This document shows, piece by piece, positions 1 to 9,409 of a stretch of DNA of 64,000 nucleotides. The stretch covers positions 12,053,965 through 12,117,964 of the forward strand of contig NC_133292.1 in NCBI RefSeq assembly GCF_005239225.2. The letters run 5' to 3'. The translations under genes and the position numbers were made by a program. This stretch comes from Populus alba. Lineage: Eukaryota > Streptophyta > Magnoliopsida > Malpighiales > Salicaceae. Each line of letters opens with the position of its first letter. Within the stretch, counting starts at the first letter, position 1. The notes under the pieces were generated by a model. It was given only the letters and a program-made list of their open reading frames with translations. It made no database searches and was not told the origin of the DNA.

Positions 1-285
1 ATAAAGGACAGTGACAGTTCACCTTAAAAAAATGTAGTGCCAACATCACCCACCCACCCCTAAAATCCCAAGATCATGCTTACTTAAATGTTCGGTGGGC
101 AATATACCACTGAAACTTGCAAATTCAGGAAAATTTTCCTACGGAGATTTTGGTGCATATAGCATCCTGGATTTTGGGGAGAGGGGTGGGTGGAAGGTGT
201 GCTTTTGTATGGCTTTACTGGCATCTCTTTGCTGGATTAATAATGCTAGCACTTGTTGATGATACTACAACAATGTCTTGGACAG

Positions 286-654
286 ATCCACACCCACATG
301 TGCTACTCTAACTTCAATGACATCATTCACTCAATCATTGACATGGATGCTGATGTGATCACCATCGAGAACTCCAGATCAGACGAGAAGCTTCTCTCAG
401 TCTTCCGCGAGGGTGTGAAATATGGAGCAGGCATTGGCCCTGGTGTTTATGATATCCACTCTCCTAGGATCCCCTCAGAAGAAGAAATTGCCGACCGTGT
501 TGAGAAGATGCTTGCTGTCCTTGAAAGCAACATTCTCTGGGTCAACCCTGATTGTGGTCTAAAGACCCGCAAGTATGCTGAAGTCAAACCTGCCCTCAGC
601 AACATGGTTGCAGCTGCCAAGCGTCTCCGCACCAAGTTTGCAAGTTCCCAGTGA
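286..654 (+). CDS. METE: Methionine synthase, cobalamin-independent (3' terminal exon)
   Basis: C-terminal part of the zinc enzyme that moves a methyl group from 5-methyltetrahydrofolate polyglutamate to homocysteine. The reading begins [10 protein letters not shown] and runs through [24 protein letters not shown] and [13 protein letters not shown] to the stop TGA at 652-654. HTHMCYS and PDCGLK are family signatures; the His and Cys of HTHMC and the Cys of PDCG are zinc-binding positions in METE enzymes. About 123 of roughly 765 residues are here. I place the left edge at a possible acceptor (ggacag, 280-285). Bases 1-285 show no further METE exon, so the rest lies beyond the left edge or is missing. 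An AATAAA lies at 751-756. A truncated paralogue cannot be excluded, since no upstream exon is visible. Confidence 0.85.
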   Translation: MHTHMCYSNFNDIIHSIIDMDADVITIENSRSDEKLLSVFREGVKYGAGIGPGVYDIHSPRIPSEEEIADRVEKMLAVLESNILWVNPDCGLKTRKYAEVKPALSNMVAAAKRLRTKFASSQ

Positions 655-730
655 GTTCAGGAAGTGTCCACGAATTCAGACTGAAAGTACGGTGAGTTCA
701 GGAAGTGTCGACGAATTTCAGACAGAAAGG
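651..730 (+). repeat. 41-bp tandem duplication across the METE stop codon
   Basis: A unit beginning gtgagttcaggaagtgtc (651-691) is repeated at 692-730 with a few mismatches. The first copy contains the TGA stop, so the second copy lengthens only the 3' UTR. Confidence 0.8.
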
Positions 731-780
731 AATTTATGTACTAAAGCTTGAATAAAAAGCTGTGTTTTTCTGAGAAGAGT

Positions 781-2134
781 ATTTTCCTTGTTTTTTTTTT
801 TTTTCCTTTTAATTTAGGAATTAGTTACTGTGTACCTGGATATGCACTATAAGGTTTCTGTCCTTCAATTATCTAAAGCAATGAATCCGTTTATTTTCCT
901 GATTAATGCTTCTCGAAAGAGCCCTTCATTTTCCTAGAGACCATGGTTATAAAATTCAACAGGAATGTTCCATTTAAAAAAAGCTCGACTTTGTTTTGGT
1001 AAAAATAATTGGGTTGGCCAACTGACTTGTGAGGTGGCTAACCTGTGTCTTGAGCTTTGAGTTGAGTTAGATTTTTCGTCGGCTCTCAGAACTTAATATA
1101 AGTTTATTTATTTATTTATAATCTCTTCAATGATAAAAAACCCATCTTCGTTCTCTACTAAAAGAGCCGTCAGAGTAACGGCTAGATATACTGGAAGATG
1201 AAGATCATCGTTCTCTACTCTTGTTTTTGGTGCTGTTGGGTTATTGATTTTTCATATATGTATTCTTTAGGTTAATTTCATTTTGATCCCTGCTGATTGT
1301 CTCACACTTTCTAGAACCCTAAATCGTTTCTCATGCCCATTTTCCTCTCTCGAAAAGGTACATGTAATCTCTCTTATAGGTGAACTTGATTATAATTATT
1401 CAAAATAAGCATAAAAGGTCTTCTGCATGAAGGCAGAGACAAAACACATGCAATTCACACCCCCCTGGCCCTTGCTTGCTTGCTTCTGCATTTTCCATTT
1501 TTATACTGCTTTGTGATCAAATGTAAAAATTCTAAACCTAGCCAAGGATCTCGTTCATGGGTTAGGTGCATGAAAAAAGTCAACTTGGACTAGATTAACC
1601 CATGACTTAGTTAATTTAATTAAAACCCGCTTTGATTTTTTTAAAAATAATATCGTCTGATTTTTTAATTTTTATATAAATATTTTTTAGTCGGTATTCT
1701 CCACCCAAATGTAACTTAATCCTTCATGGTTGAAAACCTATAACTTAATCCACTGGTTTATCCCAAACGTACCATCTTGCAATTTAAATTCTTAAAGAGA
1801 AATCAACATGGTGAGAATTTAGAGAAAAGCAATTGATGTCTTGAAAAGACAACGGTCAACATGGATCAAAGAATCGACATATATATATTTTTAAACATAA
1901 AGGACTAAGTTATAGCTGCATTTAAATCCAGGGACTAAAAAATAATTCACTCAAAATATAACAGAACCATGAAAAAAGAGCAGGTGCATGCAGGAAGCAT
2001 CATTAACAACATTATAAGCGTTTGATTTCATGATACAAAAACCACAACATTAACATGAAATCGTTAACAAATACTGGCAACAACTCCTCTTCTTCCTCTA
2101 GATAATTGAGTTTTGAATCAGAGATTAGAGAGAA
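781..2134. other. Intergenic, AT-rich, no gene seen
   Basis: No coding region is supported. A degraded member of a dispersed repeat (phrases like ttggactagattaacccatg) lies near 1585-1640, and a related AT-rich stretch follows to about 1950. The last ~100 bases are the putative 5' region of the RNA-binding protein gene. Confidence 0.5.
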
Positions 2135-5100
2135 ATGTACAAGACTAAGCTACAGGAGGTGTGCCATAAGAGGCAATGGGGCTTGCCAAAATACTCAGCT
2201 ATGAAAGATGGACCTGATCACACCCCTTGTTTCAAGGCTTCTGTTTATGTTAATGGCATCTCCTTTCATTCTTCTGCTTCTTGCAAATCTTCTAAGGAAG
2301 CCCATAATGATGCTGCCAAGATGGCCTTCCTTCACTTCACTTCTCCCCCTCCTCCAAGTAATGAACTTAACACTCATTCACTCACACATAATTGTAGAAT
2401 TTAATATTGTTCTCTGAACTGATGAATTCTTGGAAATCAATCAATCTCACGACATTCTCTTCTCTGCTCGAAAGGAAGTTTTTGGATTTGCATTTCAGAC
2501 TTTCGATACCCTTTGTACTTGTTGTTTCTGTCCTTGTTCTGTTTGTTTCGAGAGAAAAAATTCATTACGTGAGATTTATGGGTTTCTTACAGAATAGTTT
2601 CATGAAAAAACTTTTGAGAAGGAACACGGAAGGAAGGAAATCAAATTCAGTGTCTAATTTTTCCTCTCTACACGGTTCCTTAGAGCTGTAAGCTTGCAGC
2701 AAATTTTTTCTATGGTTAATTTCCTGGATTATACAGTATCTTGTTAGTTGACGAAGGTTTACTTTTGTGGAAACTACATAACCGTGGATTATCTTCATTC
2801 ATAAATGTGATATTTGCTTCAAAATTTCTTTAGTCTTTACTTATTGGCAATAGTAATGGATGATTGATTCATAGTTCAAGAAATATACAGTGCAAAAATA
2901 TTCAATTGTTCCACTAATTTGGGTGATTTTAACCATGATATTAAACTTACTAATTACTATGCATATTGCAGCAAAATTTAGTCTGTCATTATCTCTGACT
3001 CCTTTACTATCAGGTTCCTTCATGATTCCTGGAACCTTGGCCGACAGACCGGAAACTAATGAAACATCTCAGGAACTTGATAGTCATTCAAGTGTTTCTG
3101 ATCCTAAAAATTGTAAGAAATTCAGAATGAACTTTATTGAATTGAGTGAATTTGATAGATCTCTTTATTTGAATTATATCATGTTCTTGATCTTACTGAA
3201 TGAGGCTCTAAATTGTTGATTGTATCAGAACTAGAACCAGCTTGAAAAATAGCCTATGCTTTTAGTGCAATTATCTTTCTCCTCTTGTAATTTTATCTTA
3301 AAACATCTATGAATTAGCTATGGACTCTAAGGCTGCTAAGATTTTGTCAGGGACCACTGAATAAATCTAGATACAAATGCATCAAAGTAGATTCTAATTT
3401 CCAGTGAAATTACGCTTGAAGCTATTCTCTCTAAGCACATGTTACTTCTTACAGATGCTTTAAAGGACGTTTTAATCTCAAGTGCTGAGCCAAATGCTGG
3501 GGGGCAAAATGTTAAGGAAACAAATCAAGGATCAGATGTTCAATCCCTTAGTTTGGGTGTCAAAGCTGGTGGGCAGTGAGATATTTATGATTTCATCTTC
3601 TTTTTCCTTGCCTAATCTATGGAGTTTATGAGTTATTCTGAAGCTTACATTTTGTTGTCAAAACTACCATAAAGTACCAACACAAAACCACCTTCTTAAC
3701 ATCCGACTCTTGCTTTCAGACACGCCTTTGAAGTACAAGAGCCACCTGCAAAACTATGCTCGATGGAAAAACTGTGATTTGCCAACGTACTCCAACACAC
3801 GTGAGGGTCCCTCTCATGCTCCATGCTTCAAGGCTACTGTCACAGTTGACGGGCATACCATTGAGAGCCCAGAATTCTTCAATACCTTGAAGGCAGCTGA
3901 ACATGCTGCTGCAAAGGCTGCCTTAATGTCGCTGTCAACAAATGGATTTCTTGAGGCTAGTTTATTTAACTGATCACACAATTATACCTGCTGTATCTTG
4001 TTTTTTGTGTAGTATGAGTGTAGATAATGTCAACTCACGAGTTACATTTGTTCATTCTTTGTGCTGTCCAGGATGACTCTGGCTTTTACAAGAATGCCTT
4101 GCAGGAGTTAGCTCAGAGAGAAGATCTATCCATGCCGGTTTATAAAATCATAAAATCTGGTGCACTTCACATGCCAACATTCTTTTCCTATGTGGAGATA
4201 GAAGGAGAGAAGTTTTATGGCAAAGAGGGAAAATCCAAGAAAGAGGCAGAGTTGAAATCTGCAAGAGCTGCTTGTACTGTTCTGATGGAGCGTAAGTCAA
4301 TTCATTCTTTTTATGAGGCTGCCTATACCATTATTTTGGGCACCAAAAACTTTGGTCTTCTGGTTAATTTCACCAGCATTTATGAGCATATGGCTGGAAG
4401 ATAAATTTCCATTCAAGAACCTGAGGTTCATTACAGCCACCTCTTCCCTAGAACAGGCATACTGGAAAATCCATGGAGGTCCATCTGATCACTAGTTTTT
4501 TTCTTTCTTATTAGGTGCATTGAACAGGAATGCAGAGTCAGATCCCCCAAATTCTTCACCAGATGAAACTCTCAACTCTACTCCTGGCTTAGACATGACC
4601 ACAGCTGTAAATCTGCAACAGAACCTCAAACAAAATGGTCAATTATCATCTCCAGTCATTGTTGATGAAGAACATTCTGCAGAAACTAAAGACAGCATAT
4701 CACTCAAATCTGGTTTGTGTTAATGTGATTTATATTTTTAGTGTATCCTTACAAGTTCCTAGCCTGGAACTACACTGCCGGACTTATATATCTGGGATCA
4801 TGCTTATCACAGATGCAGTTCAAGAGGTAAACTTCGCTGATCCTAAATCAGGCAATGCCGAAGTTGGGCCTGAGGATTCCATACTGTCACCATCACTTGA
4901 AAAACCTGCTATTTTTGAAGTGATTGGAAATCAGGAATCATCCTCTTGTTCTGAATATGTTCCTACCTCATCACCAGAAGGCTCATCTTCCTCTACCTGG
5001 ACACATAACAGCAGTTCCGATCCCACAATTTCTGACTCAAATGTGAGGAAGGCTACAAGACCACGAAGCTACTTGCTTTGCAACAGGGTCAGGGTGTATC

Positions 5101-5207
5101 CATGCTATCCAGACATTGCTTTACCAAATGGCATCACTGTGATGCCAATTAGCGACAACCAATGGGTGGCTGTGAGCTTGGAGTTCCCAATGGAACAAGG
5201 TTATTGA
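2135..5207 (+). CDS. Double-stranded RNA-binding protein with three dsRBDs (DRB family)
   Basis: Seven exons: 2135-2357, 3014-3112, 3455-3568, 3720-3955, 4072-4291, 4515-4712, 4813-5207. They join in frame to 494 codons. Three dsRBDs are visible: residues ~1-72 (MYKTKLQEVCHKRQWGLPKY), ~146-220 (YKSHLQNYARWKNCDLPTY) and ~225-298 (YKNALQELAQREDLSMPVY), each ending in the usual A-rich helix, for example AAEHAAAKAAL. A Ser/Pro-rich linker leads to a conserved-looking tail with NRVRVYPCYPDIALP and DNQWVAVSLEF. DRB proteins assist Dicer-like enzymes in small-RNA processing. HYL1/DRB1 to DRB5 of Arabidopsis have two dsRBDs, so the third is notable. Which clade (DRB1-, DRB4- or DRB6-like) this belongs to I cannot say. 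The intron after exon 4 appears to use a GC donor (gag|gctagt); no GT donor there keeps the frame. Confidence 0.87.
3956..4071 (+). other. Probable GC-AG intron in the dsRBD gene
   Basis: Exon 4 ends TTGAG and the intron starts GCTAGT, close to the GC-donor consensus AG|GCAAGT. The acceptor is gtccag at 4066-4071. Joining 3955 to 4072 gives phase 0 and the peptide NGFLE-DDSGFYKN. The nearby GT at 3960 would put exon 5 out of frame with an immediate stop. Confidence 0.65.
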
Positions 5208-5535
5208 TTCAGTGCAATTGATAGATCACTTTCTCCCTAGCATATCATTATCACCTTGTACAGAGCACCGCCAAAGGCCCATAGGTAGTAAACTCTAATA
5301 AATTTTTCTTTGACGCTGGGAAAAAATGACTTGTGAAAGACCTTTTAATCGTCATAACAAGTGTTTGGAACTAAAAAGCAACAAAAAATCAGAGTTTTCT
5401 TAGAAAATGAATATAAAAAATCAGAGTTTTCTTAGAAAATGAATATAAGCTATTGCCTTGTAAGCTTAGCTACAAGATCACAAGAACAAGAACAAATGAC
5501 AAGAATTCTATAACATTTTTTTAAGGAATGAACAC
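5208..5535. other. Intergenic, includes an exact 32-bp tandem duplication
   Basis: 3' flank of the dsRBD gene. Bases 5383-5414 are repeated exactly at 5415-5446 (core tcagagttttcttagaaaat). This is where exon 2 of the minus-strand HSP20 fragment next to it would be expected. No HSP20 exon-2 coding is present. Confidence 0.75.
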
Positions 5536-5650
5536 CTGTTAGATTCACAAGAAGGGTGCCAAATCCAGGTTCTCGCACCCATTCCATTGTTGGATCAAAA
5601 ACTTCATAGACACGATCATTAACTTTAGCCAATGGCTTAGTACTGTCCAT
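5536..5650 (-). pseudogene. RTM2-like HSP20 gene A: orphan exon 1
   Basis: Start codon at 5650-5648; reads MDSTKPLAKVNDRVYEVFDP, then TMEWVREPGFGTLLVNL, ending at a donor (aacag|gtgttc) in phase 1, exactly as in genes B, C and D. It aligns with exon 1 of gene B (MASTKPLAKVEDH, TLLVHLPG). No second exon with the rest of the alpha-crystallin domain or the membrane anchor follows in the 328 bases before the dsRBD gene. The TATA and heat-shock-element arrangement of B and C is also not recognisable upstream. I infer a remnant of a tandem copy whose 3' part was deleted. Confidence 0.75.
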
Positions 5651-5948
5651 CTTAGGCTTTCTATTGATACGATGAAGGTCCCAAAATTGTCGATCTCTGT
5701 CTCCCTAATGCATCGCCTTTTACCAAGTGTGTTCATAGTTTAGTCAACTTGATTCCAATCCCATCCGAACCTGGCTGGTTCCAGGCACAGGTCTGATCCC
5801 TTTTGTTTTGTTTTTTCTACCTTTTTCATTTTTTTAAAAAATAAAGTTTCTGTAAAATATTTGCTACCTATATAATTATATTATAATTTTTTTCCTTATA
5901 TTTCATGAAATGAATACGAAAGAAAATTAATGAATCAAAGTAAATTGT

Positions 5949-5953
<5 letters not shown>

Positions 5954-5986
<33 letters not shown>

Positions 5987-5988
5987 AT
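5954..5988. repeat. (CA)n then (TA)n microsatellite
   Basis: About 28 bases of perfect CA repeat followed by tatata, in the spacer downstream of HSP20 gene B. Confidence 0.9.
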
Positions 5989-6143
5989 GTTTTTCAGCTT
6001 CACTTCCCTGAAGTACAATTGCATAATCTTCAAATTTTGACCTTTTATTCAACTTGTTTACCTTTCAAACATGTTTTGACACCCTGCAGAATTTATTCAT
6101 AAGCACACTTGAAAAATCAAGAGGTAATGTGTTCTTCGATCCT

Positions 6144-7165
6144 CTAGCTCTCATATTCTCCGTGAGACCTCATAGCTTTTTGAACATAAAGCCCAAGAAC
6201 AAGAACAAACAAACCAGCTGACACAACCACTGCTGTTGATATTCTCAGCTTCTTCTTCTTTGCTATCAAGCCACCACCACCATCAGTTTCATTCTTTTCA
6301 CTTGTGCCCGTGGCCTTTCCCTCTTCAGGCAAGATATAATCACTCTTCTGATCCTTCAAGTTAGCCTCAGTTGAAGTAGCATTTGTTTTCCCATCAATAT
6401 CTCCCCTTGTTTGTCCTTCTACCTCGGTCTTTGGAGGTACTTCTTGAGCAGCCGGATCTTGTCCACTATTTTGGTCTTCTGGTTTTTCATTTGCAGGCTT
6501 TTGAGGCTCTACAGATGGGTCTGCATTATTTTCCTGCACTGGTTTGGTTGGAATGGTTATCTTCTTGGGGTGTTTGATATAAAGAACTCCACCCTCAAAC
6601 CTTGCACGGACTTGATTAAGATCATAATCTGATGAAACAGTAAGCTTCTTTTTAAAACGGATCCATCTATTGTCTCCCGATGGCTCTCTCCTGTGATCTT
6701 GAGTTTTTGTTCACCTATGTTTGCTTGAATCTTTATTTGCTGCTTTGTAAAACCTGTAGGATCGATATAAGCAATCTTATTACACAATCCAAAAACTTAA
6801 AACGGTTAGGTGAAATGACAAGAATGATTTTATATTTTTTCTTTTACACATCTTTTTAAATAATAGTGTTAAAAAATCATTTCAATTCAAAATTTTAAGT
6901 TATTAAATTATATTTTAAGAATGATTTTATATTACTATCTAATATTGAGCACGAATAAAGCAAATTACTGACTAAACACCCTTTAAAGCAAACAAATGAT
7001 TGTAGACAAGAACAAATGACTAGAACTATAGAACATTTCAAGGTATGAAATTTCACCTGGCAGATGCACAAGTAGGGTGTCGAATCCATCATTTTTCTCC
7101 CATTCCATTTTAGGATCAATATCGACATGATCCTCAACTTTAGCCAATGGCTTAGTGCTAGCCAT
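6144..7165 (-). pseudogene. RTM2-like HSP20 gene B, one-base frameshift in exon 2
   Basis: Exon 1 is 7165-7057 (MASTKPLAKVEDHVDIDP, then KMEWEKNDGFDTLLVHLP; phase 1), exon 2 is 6753-6144. Exon 2 opens in frame (GFTKQQIKIQ, KLKITGE). Near 6678-6693 one base is missing relative to genes C and D, and the expected frame continues shifted by one as DNRWIRFKKKL, QVRARFEGGVLYIKHPKK, then VQENNADPS through an acidic linker to the anchor STAVVVSAGLFVLVLGLYVQ. The break lies in the loop that reads GER-SHGDNKW in gene C. Read literally, translation leaves the correct frame soon after ITGE and lacks the membrane anchor. A sequencing error is the alternative. RTM2-type proteins are small-HSP relatives with a C-terminal membrane anchor; Arabidopsis RTM2 restricts long-distance potyvirus movement. 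Confidence 0.8.
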
Positions 7166-7228
7166 CTTAGGCTTTCTAATGATATGTACAATCTTTCAAG
7201 TGAGCTTGAAAGGTTCCAGATTTCCTGG

Positions 7229-7275
7229 TTTTATACACAAGGTAAAGAAAGATTTGTAATGTGATAAGAATTTTC
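7229..7275 (-). promoter_or_regulatory. Putative TATA box and heat-shock element of HSP20 gene B
   Basis: TTTTATAC (plus strand 7229-7236; GTATAAAA on the coding strand) lies 64 bases upstream of the ATG. A GAA-TT-TTC two-unit heat-shock element is at 7268-7275. The 39-base offset is identical in gene C. Confidence 0.45.
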
Positions 7276-7299
7276 TTTGCACTCCCATGTTATTTCTCT

Positions 7300-8249
7300 T
7301 ATTATTCGTTACGTAAATTGTTTCTTTTCCTTCCGAAGCTTCTTTGATTTTGCCTCCTGAGCGAGGCACAGCGCGAAATTCTTTTGGGTAAGTGCTTTAC
7401 AGCCTTTTATTCCCTTTGATTTCTTTTGAAGAGAGCTTTACAGCCCATCTAAAAGGGTCAAATATGTACAAAATACAATTGCTAGATCTCTTTCTTCCTA
7501 ATGTATTATCTTTTATTGAGTACGTTCATATAGCTCAAGGAATCAACCATTCGATTTTCAAATAGAGAACGTAAGCACTAATTCATCTCGTCTCGACTCT
7601 TTCCTTACTATACTTTAGAATTCCGGGTGAAGGAAGTATGCGTTATTGGTCGAAGGGAGGTTAAAAAAGGATACCTTCTTGCTTCCCGAAATAACAGGTG
7701 AAGAGCGAGGATGGTCGATTCTGGAAGAAGTACTGATCTGTGTATAGTTTAATTGATTTTTCTTCCATGCTGACAACATGACTTGGATATATAATTAAAA
7801 GCCCTATAATTGCTTTTAGAAGTTCTCTGGAACTAAAAAATACTGAAATTCAAAGTTGTATTTTTGATGTTGTAATAAGCTATTATGTTGAAACTTCTCA
7901 AAAGATGCATTCTGTGAGTTGTCTGCTATGAACATGATTAATCACATCCTTTTCAGCACCAAATCTCAGGTTGCGATTGGTTAATGTTTCATAACAGGAA
8001 AAACAAATATAAAAGGGATAAAAACGTGTTTGTTTGAAGGACCGGAGACGGGGACATACAAATAAATCTTTCTCTAACAAATAAAAGAAGGGTTATTCCT
8101 ACTCTTTATTTTGATATTATTCTGCACATATTTGCAGAAATCATTCAATTTTTGAGCCCTTTATTCAACATTGTACATTTTCAAACATGTTTTGAGGTCA
8201 TGTACCACTTATTCAAAGGTTTACAGCACAATTCGTAGTCTCGGATCCT
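7300..8249. other. Spacer between HSP20 genes B and C
   Basis: No gene supported. 7300-7350 resembles the corresponding upstream region of gene C (around 9420-9470), so duplication included the promoter flank. 7600-7735 is richer in G+C and differs in composition from its surroundings. About 8110-8249 is the 3' UTR region of gene C and matches the 3' UTR region of gene B (around 5990-6143), including caaacatgttttga. Confidence 0.5.
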
Positions 8250-9298
8250 CTAGTTCTCAGCTTCTCCACTAGATCTGATAGCATTTTGAACATAAATCCC
8301 AAGTACCAGGATTAATAAACCAGTAGCCACAACAAAGTGTGTTGATATTCTTGGCTTCTTCATCTCTGCTACCAGACCTCCAAAACCCTGCTTATGAAGT
8401 GCTAGGTTAGCTTTAGAAATACCACTAACGACAGCAGTTTCTTCTTCCTGTTGCATCTTTGCAGCATTCTGGACAGAGTAGCCGTCATCTTCATGCTTTT
8501 CATCACCTGTGCTGGTGTTCTTTTCTGGTTCGGCTAAGCCAAGATCACTCTTCTGATCCTCCGAAGTCTTGGGAGGAACGTGAATATTGTTAGCCTCAGT
8601 AACAGTAGCATTTTCTACCCCATTGATTTTCCCACTTGTTGGTTCATCAGTTTCAGTCTTTGGAGGAACTTCTTGATCAAATTGTTCTTGTCCACTTTTT
8701 TGATCTTGTGTTTTTTCATTGTTGGGCTTTTGAGGCTCTGCAGTTTCCTGCACTGGGTTGGCTGGACTTGTAATCTTCTTGGGGTGTTTGACTTGAAGTA
8801 TGCCACCCTTAAAATTTGCACTGATTTGATTAACATCATAATACAATGGAATAGGAAGCTCCTTGTGAAAACTGCTCCATTTATTGTCACCATGAGAGCG
8901 TTCGCCCGTGATCCTGAGTGTTCGAGTTGACGTCACCTGAACCTTCAGTTGCTGTTTCTTAAAACCTGCAGAAGCAACACAAACAACCTCATATCAGCAA
9001 ACTCTCCTCTTTTTCTTCAAGATGCTGTTATTTCTATGCGGCCCTGCGGAGCATAATTACAGAGAATGGAGAGACTAAACCAGCTTTAAAGAAAACTAAC
9101 AATTACTAACCAGAGCTGTTAAAAAACAAGGAGAACCAATGAATAAAACTCTGAAAACATTTAAAGGGATGGAATGTCACCTGGTATATACACAAGTAGG
9201 GTGTCGAATCCAGCATCTCGAACCCACTCCAATGTTGGATTGTAATCTTCATAGGCTTGATCGTTAAGTTGACCAGCCATTGCCTCAGTAGTACTCAT
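8250..9298 (-). CDS. RTM2-like HSP20 protein C with membrane anchor
   Basis: Two exons: 9298-9181 (start at 9298-9296, ends in phase 1 at ccag|gtgaca) and 8965-8250 (acceptor ctgcag), giving 277 residues. The alpha-crystallin domain covers about residues 15-110: WVRDAGFDTLLVYIPGFKKQ, then KVQVTSTRTLRITGER and ANFKGGILQVKHPKK. Its end is the usual GxLxV-type strand. A Pro/Glu/Lys-rich linker of about 120 residues follows, then a hydrophobic anchor (THFVVATGLLILVLGIYVQ) and a short basic/acidic tail. This order is that of Arabidopsis RTM2. Soluble small HSPs end shortly after the domain with an IxI motif, which is absent here. Middle member of the array, intact in both exons. Whether it has antiviral or chaperone function is not known from sequence. 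Confidence 0.85.
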
Positions 9299-9360
9299 CT
9301 TATCCTTTCTGTTGGTAGGTATCTTTAAGTGAATATGAAAGCTCCCAAATCTGTTGGTTT

Positions 9361-9407
9361 TTTTATACTCGTGGCTAAAGAAAGAGTTGTAATGTGAAAG
9401 AACTTTC
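9361..9407 (-). promoter_or_regulatory. Putative TATA box and heat-shock element of HSP20 gene C
   Basis: TTTTATAC on the plus strand at 9361-9368 (coding strand GTATAAAA), 63 bases before the ATG, and GAA-CT-TTC at 9400-9407. Same elements and same 39-base spacing as gene B. Confidence 0.45.
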
Positions 9408-9409
9408 GT

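Noticed and set aside
1..285. Further METE exon upstream of 286
   Set aside because: gttgatgatactaca (254-268) faintly recalls the residues before QIHTHM, but it is separated by 13 unrelated bases and nothing further upstream matches, so I did not extend the gene.
6383..6632. Plus-strand frames over HSP20 gene B
   Set aside because: Antisense shadows of the acidic linker, with no domain resemblance.
8580..8930. Plus-strand open frame of 116 residues
   Set aside because: Antisense shadow of exon 2 of HSP20 gene C, whose minus-strand frame has domain matches, splice sites and an anchor.
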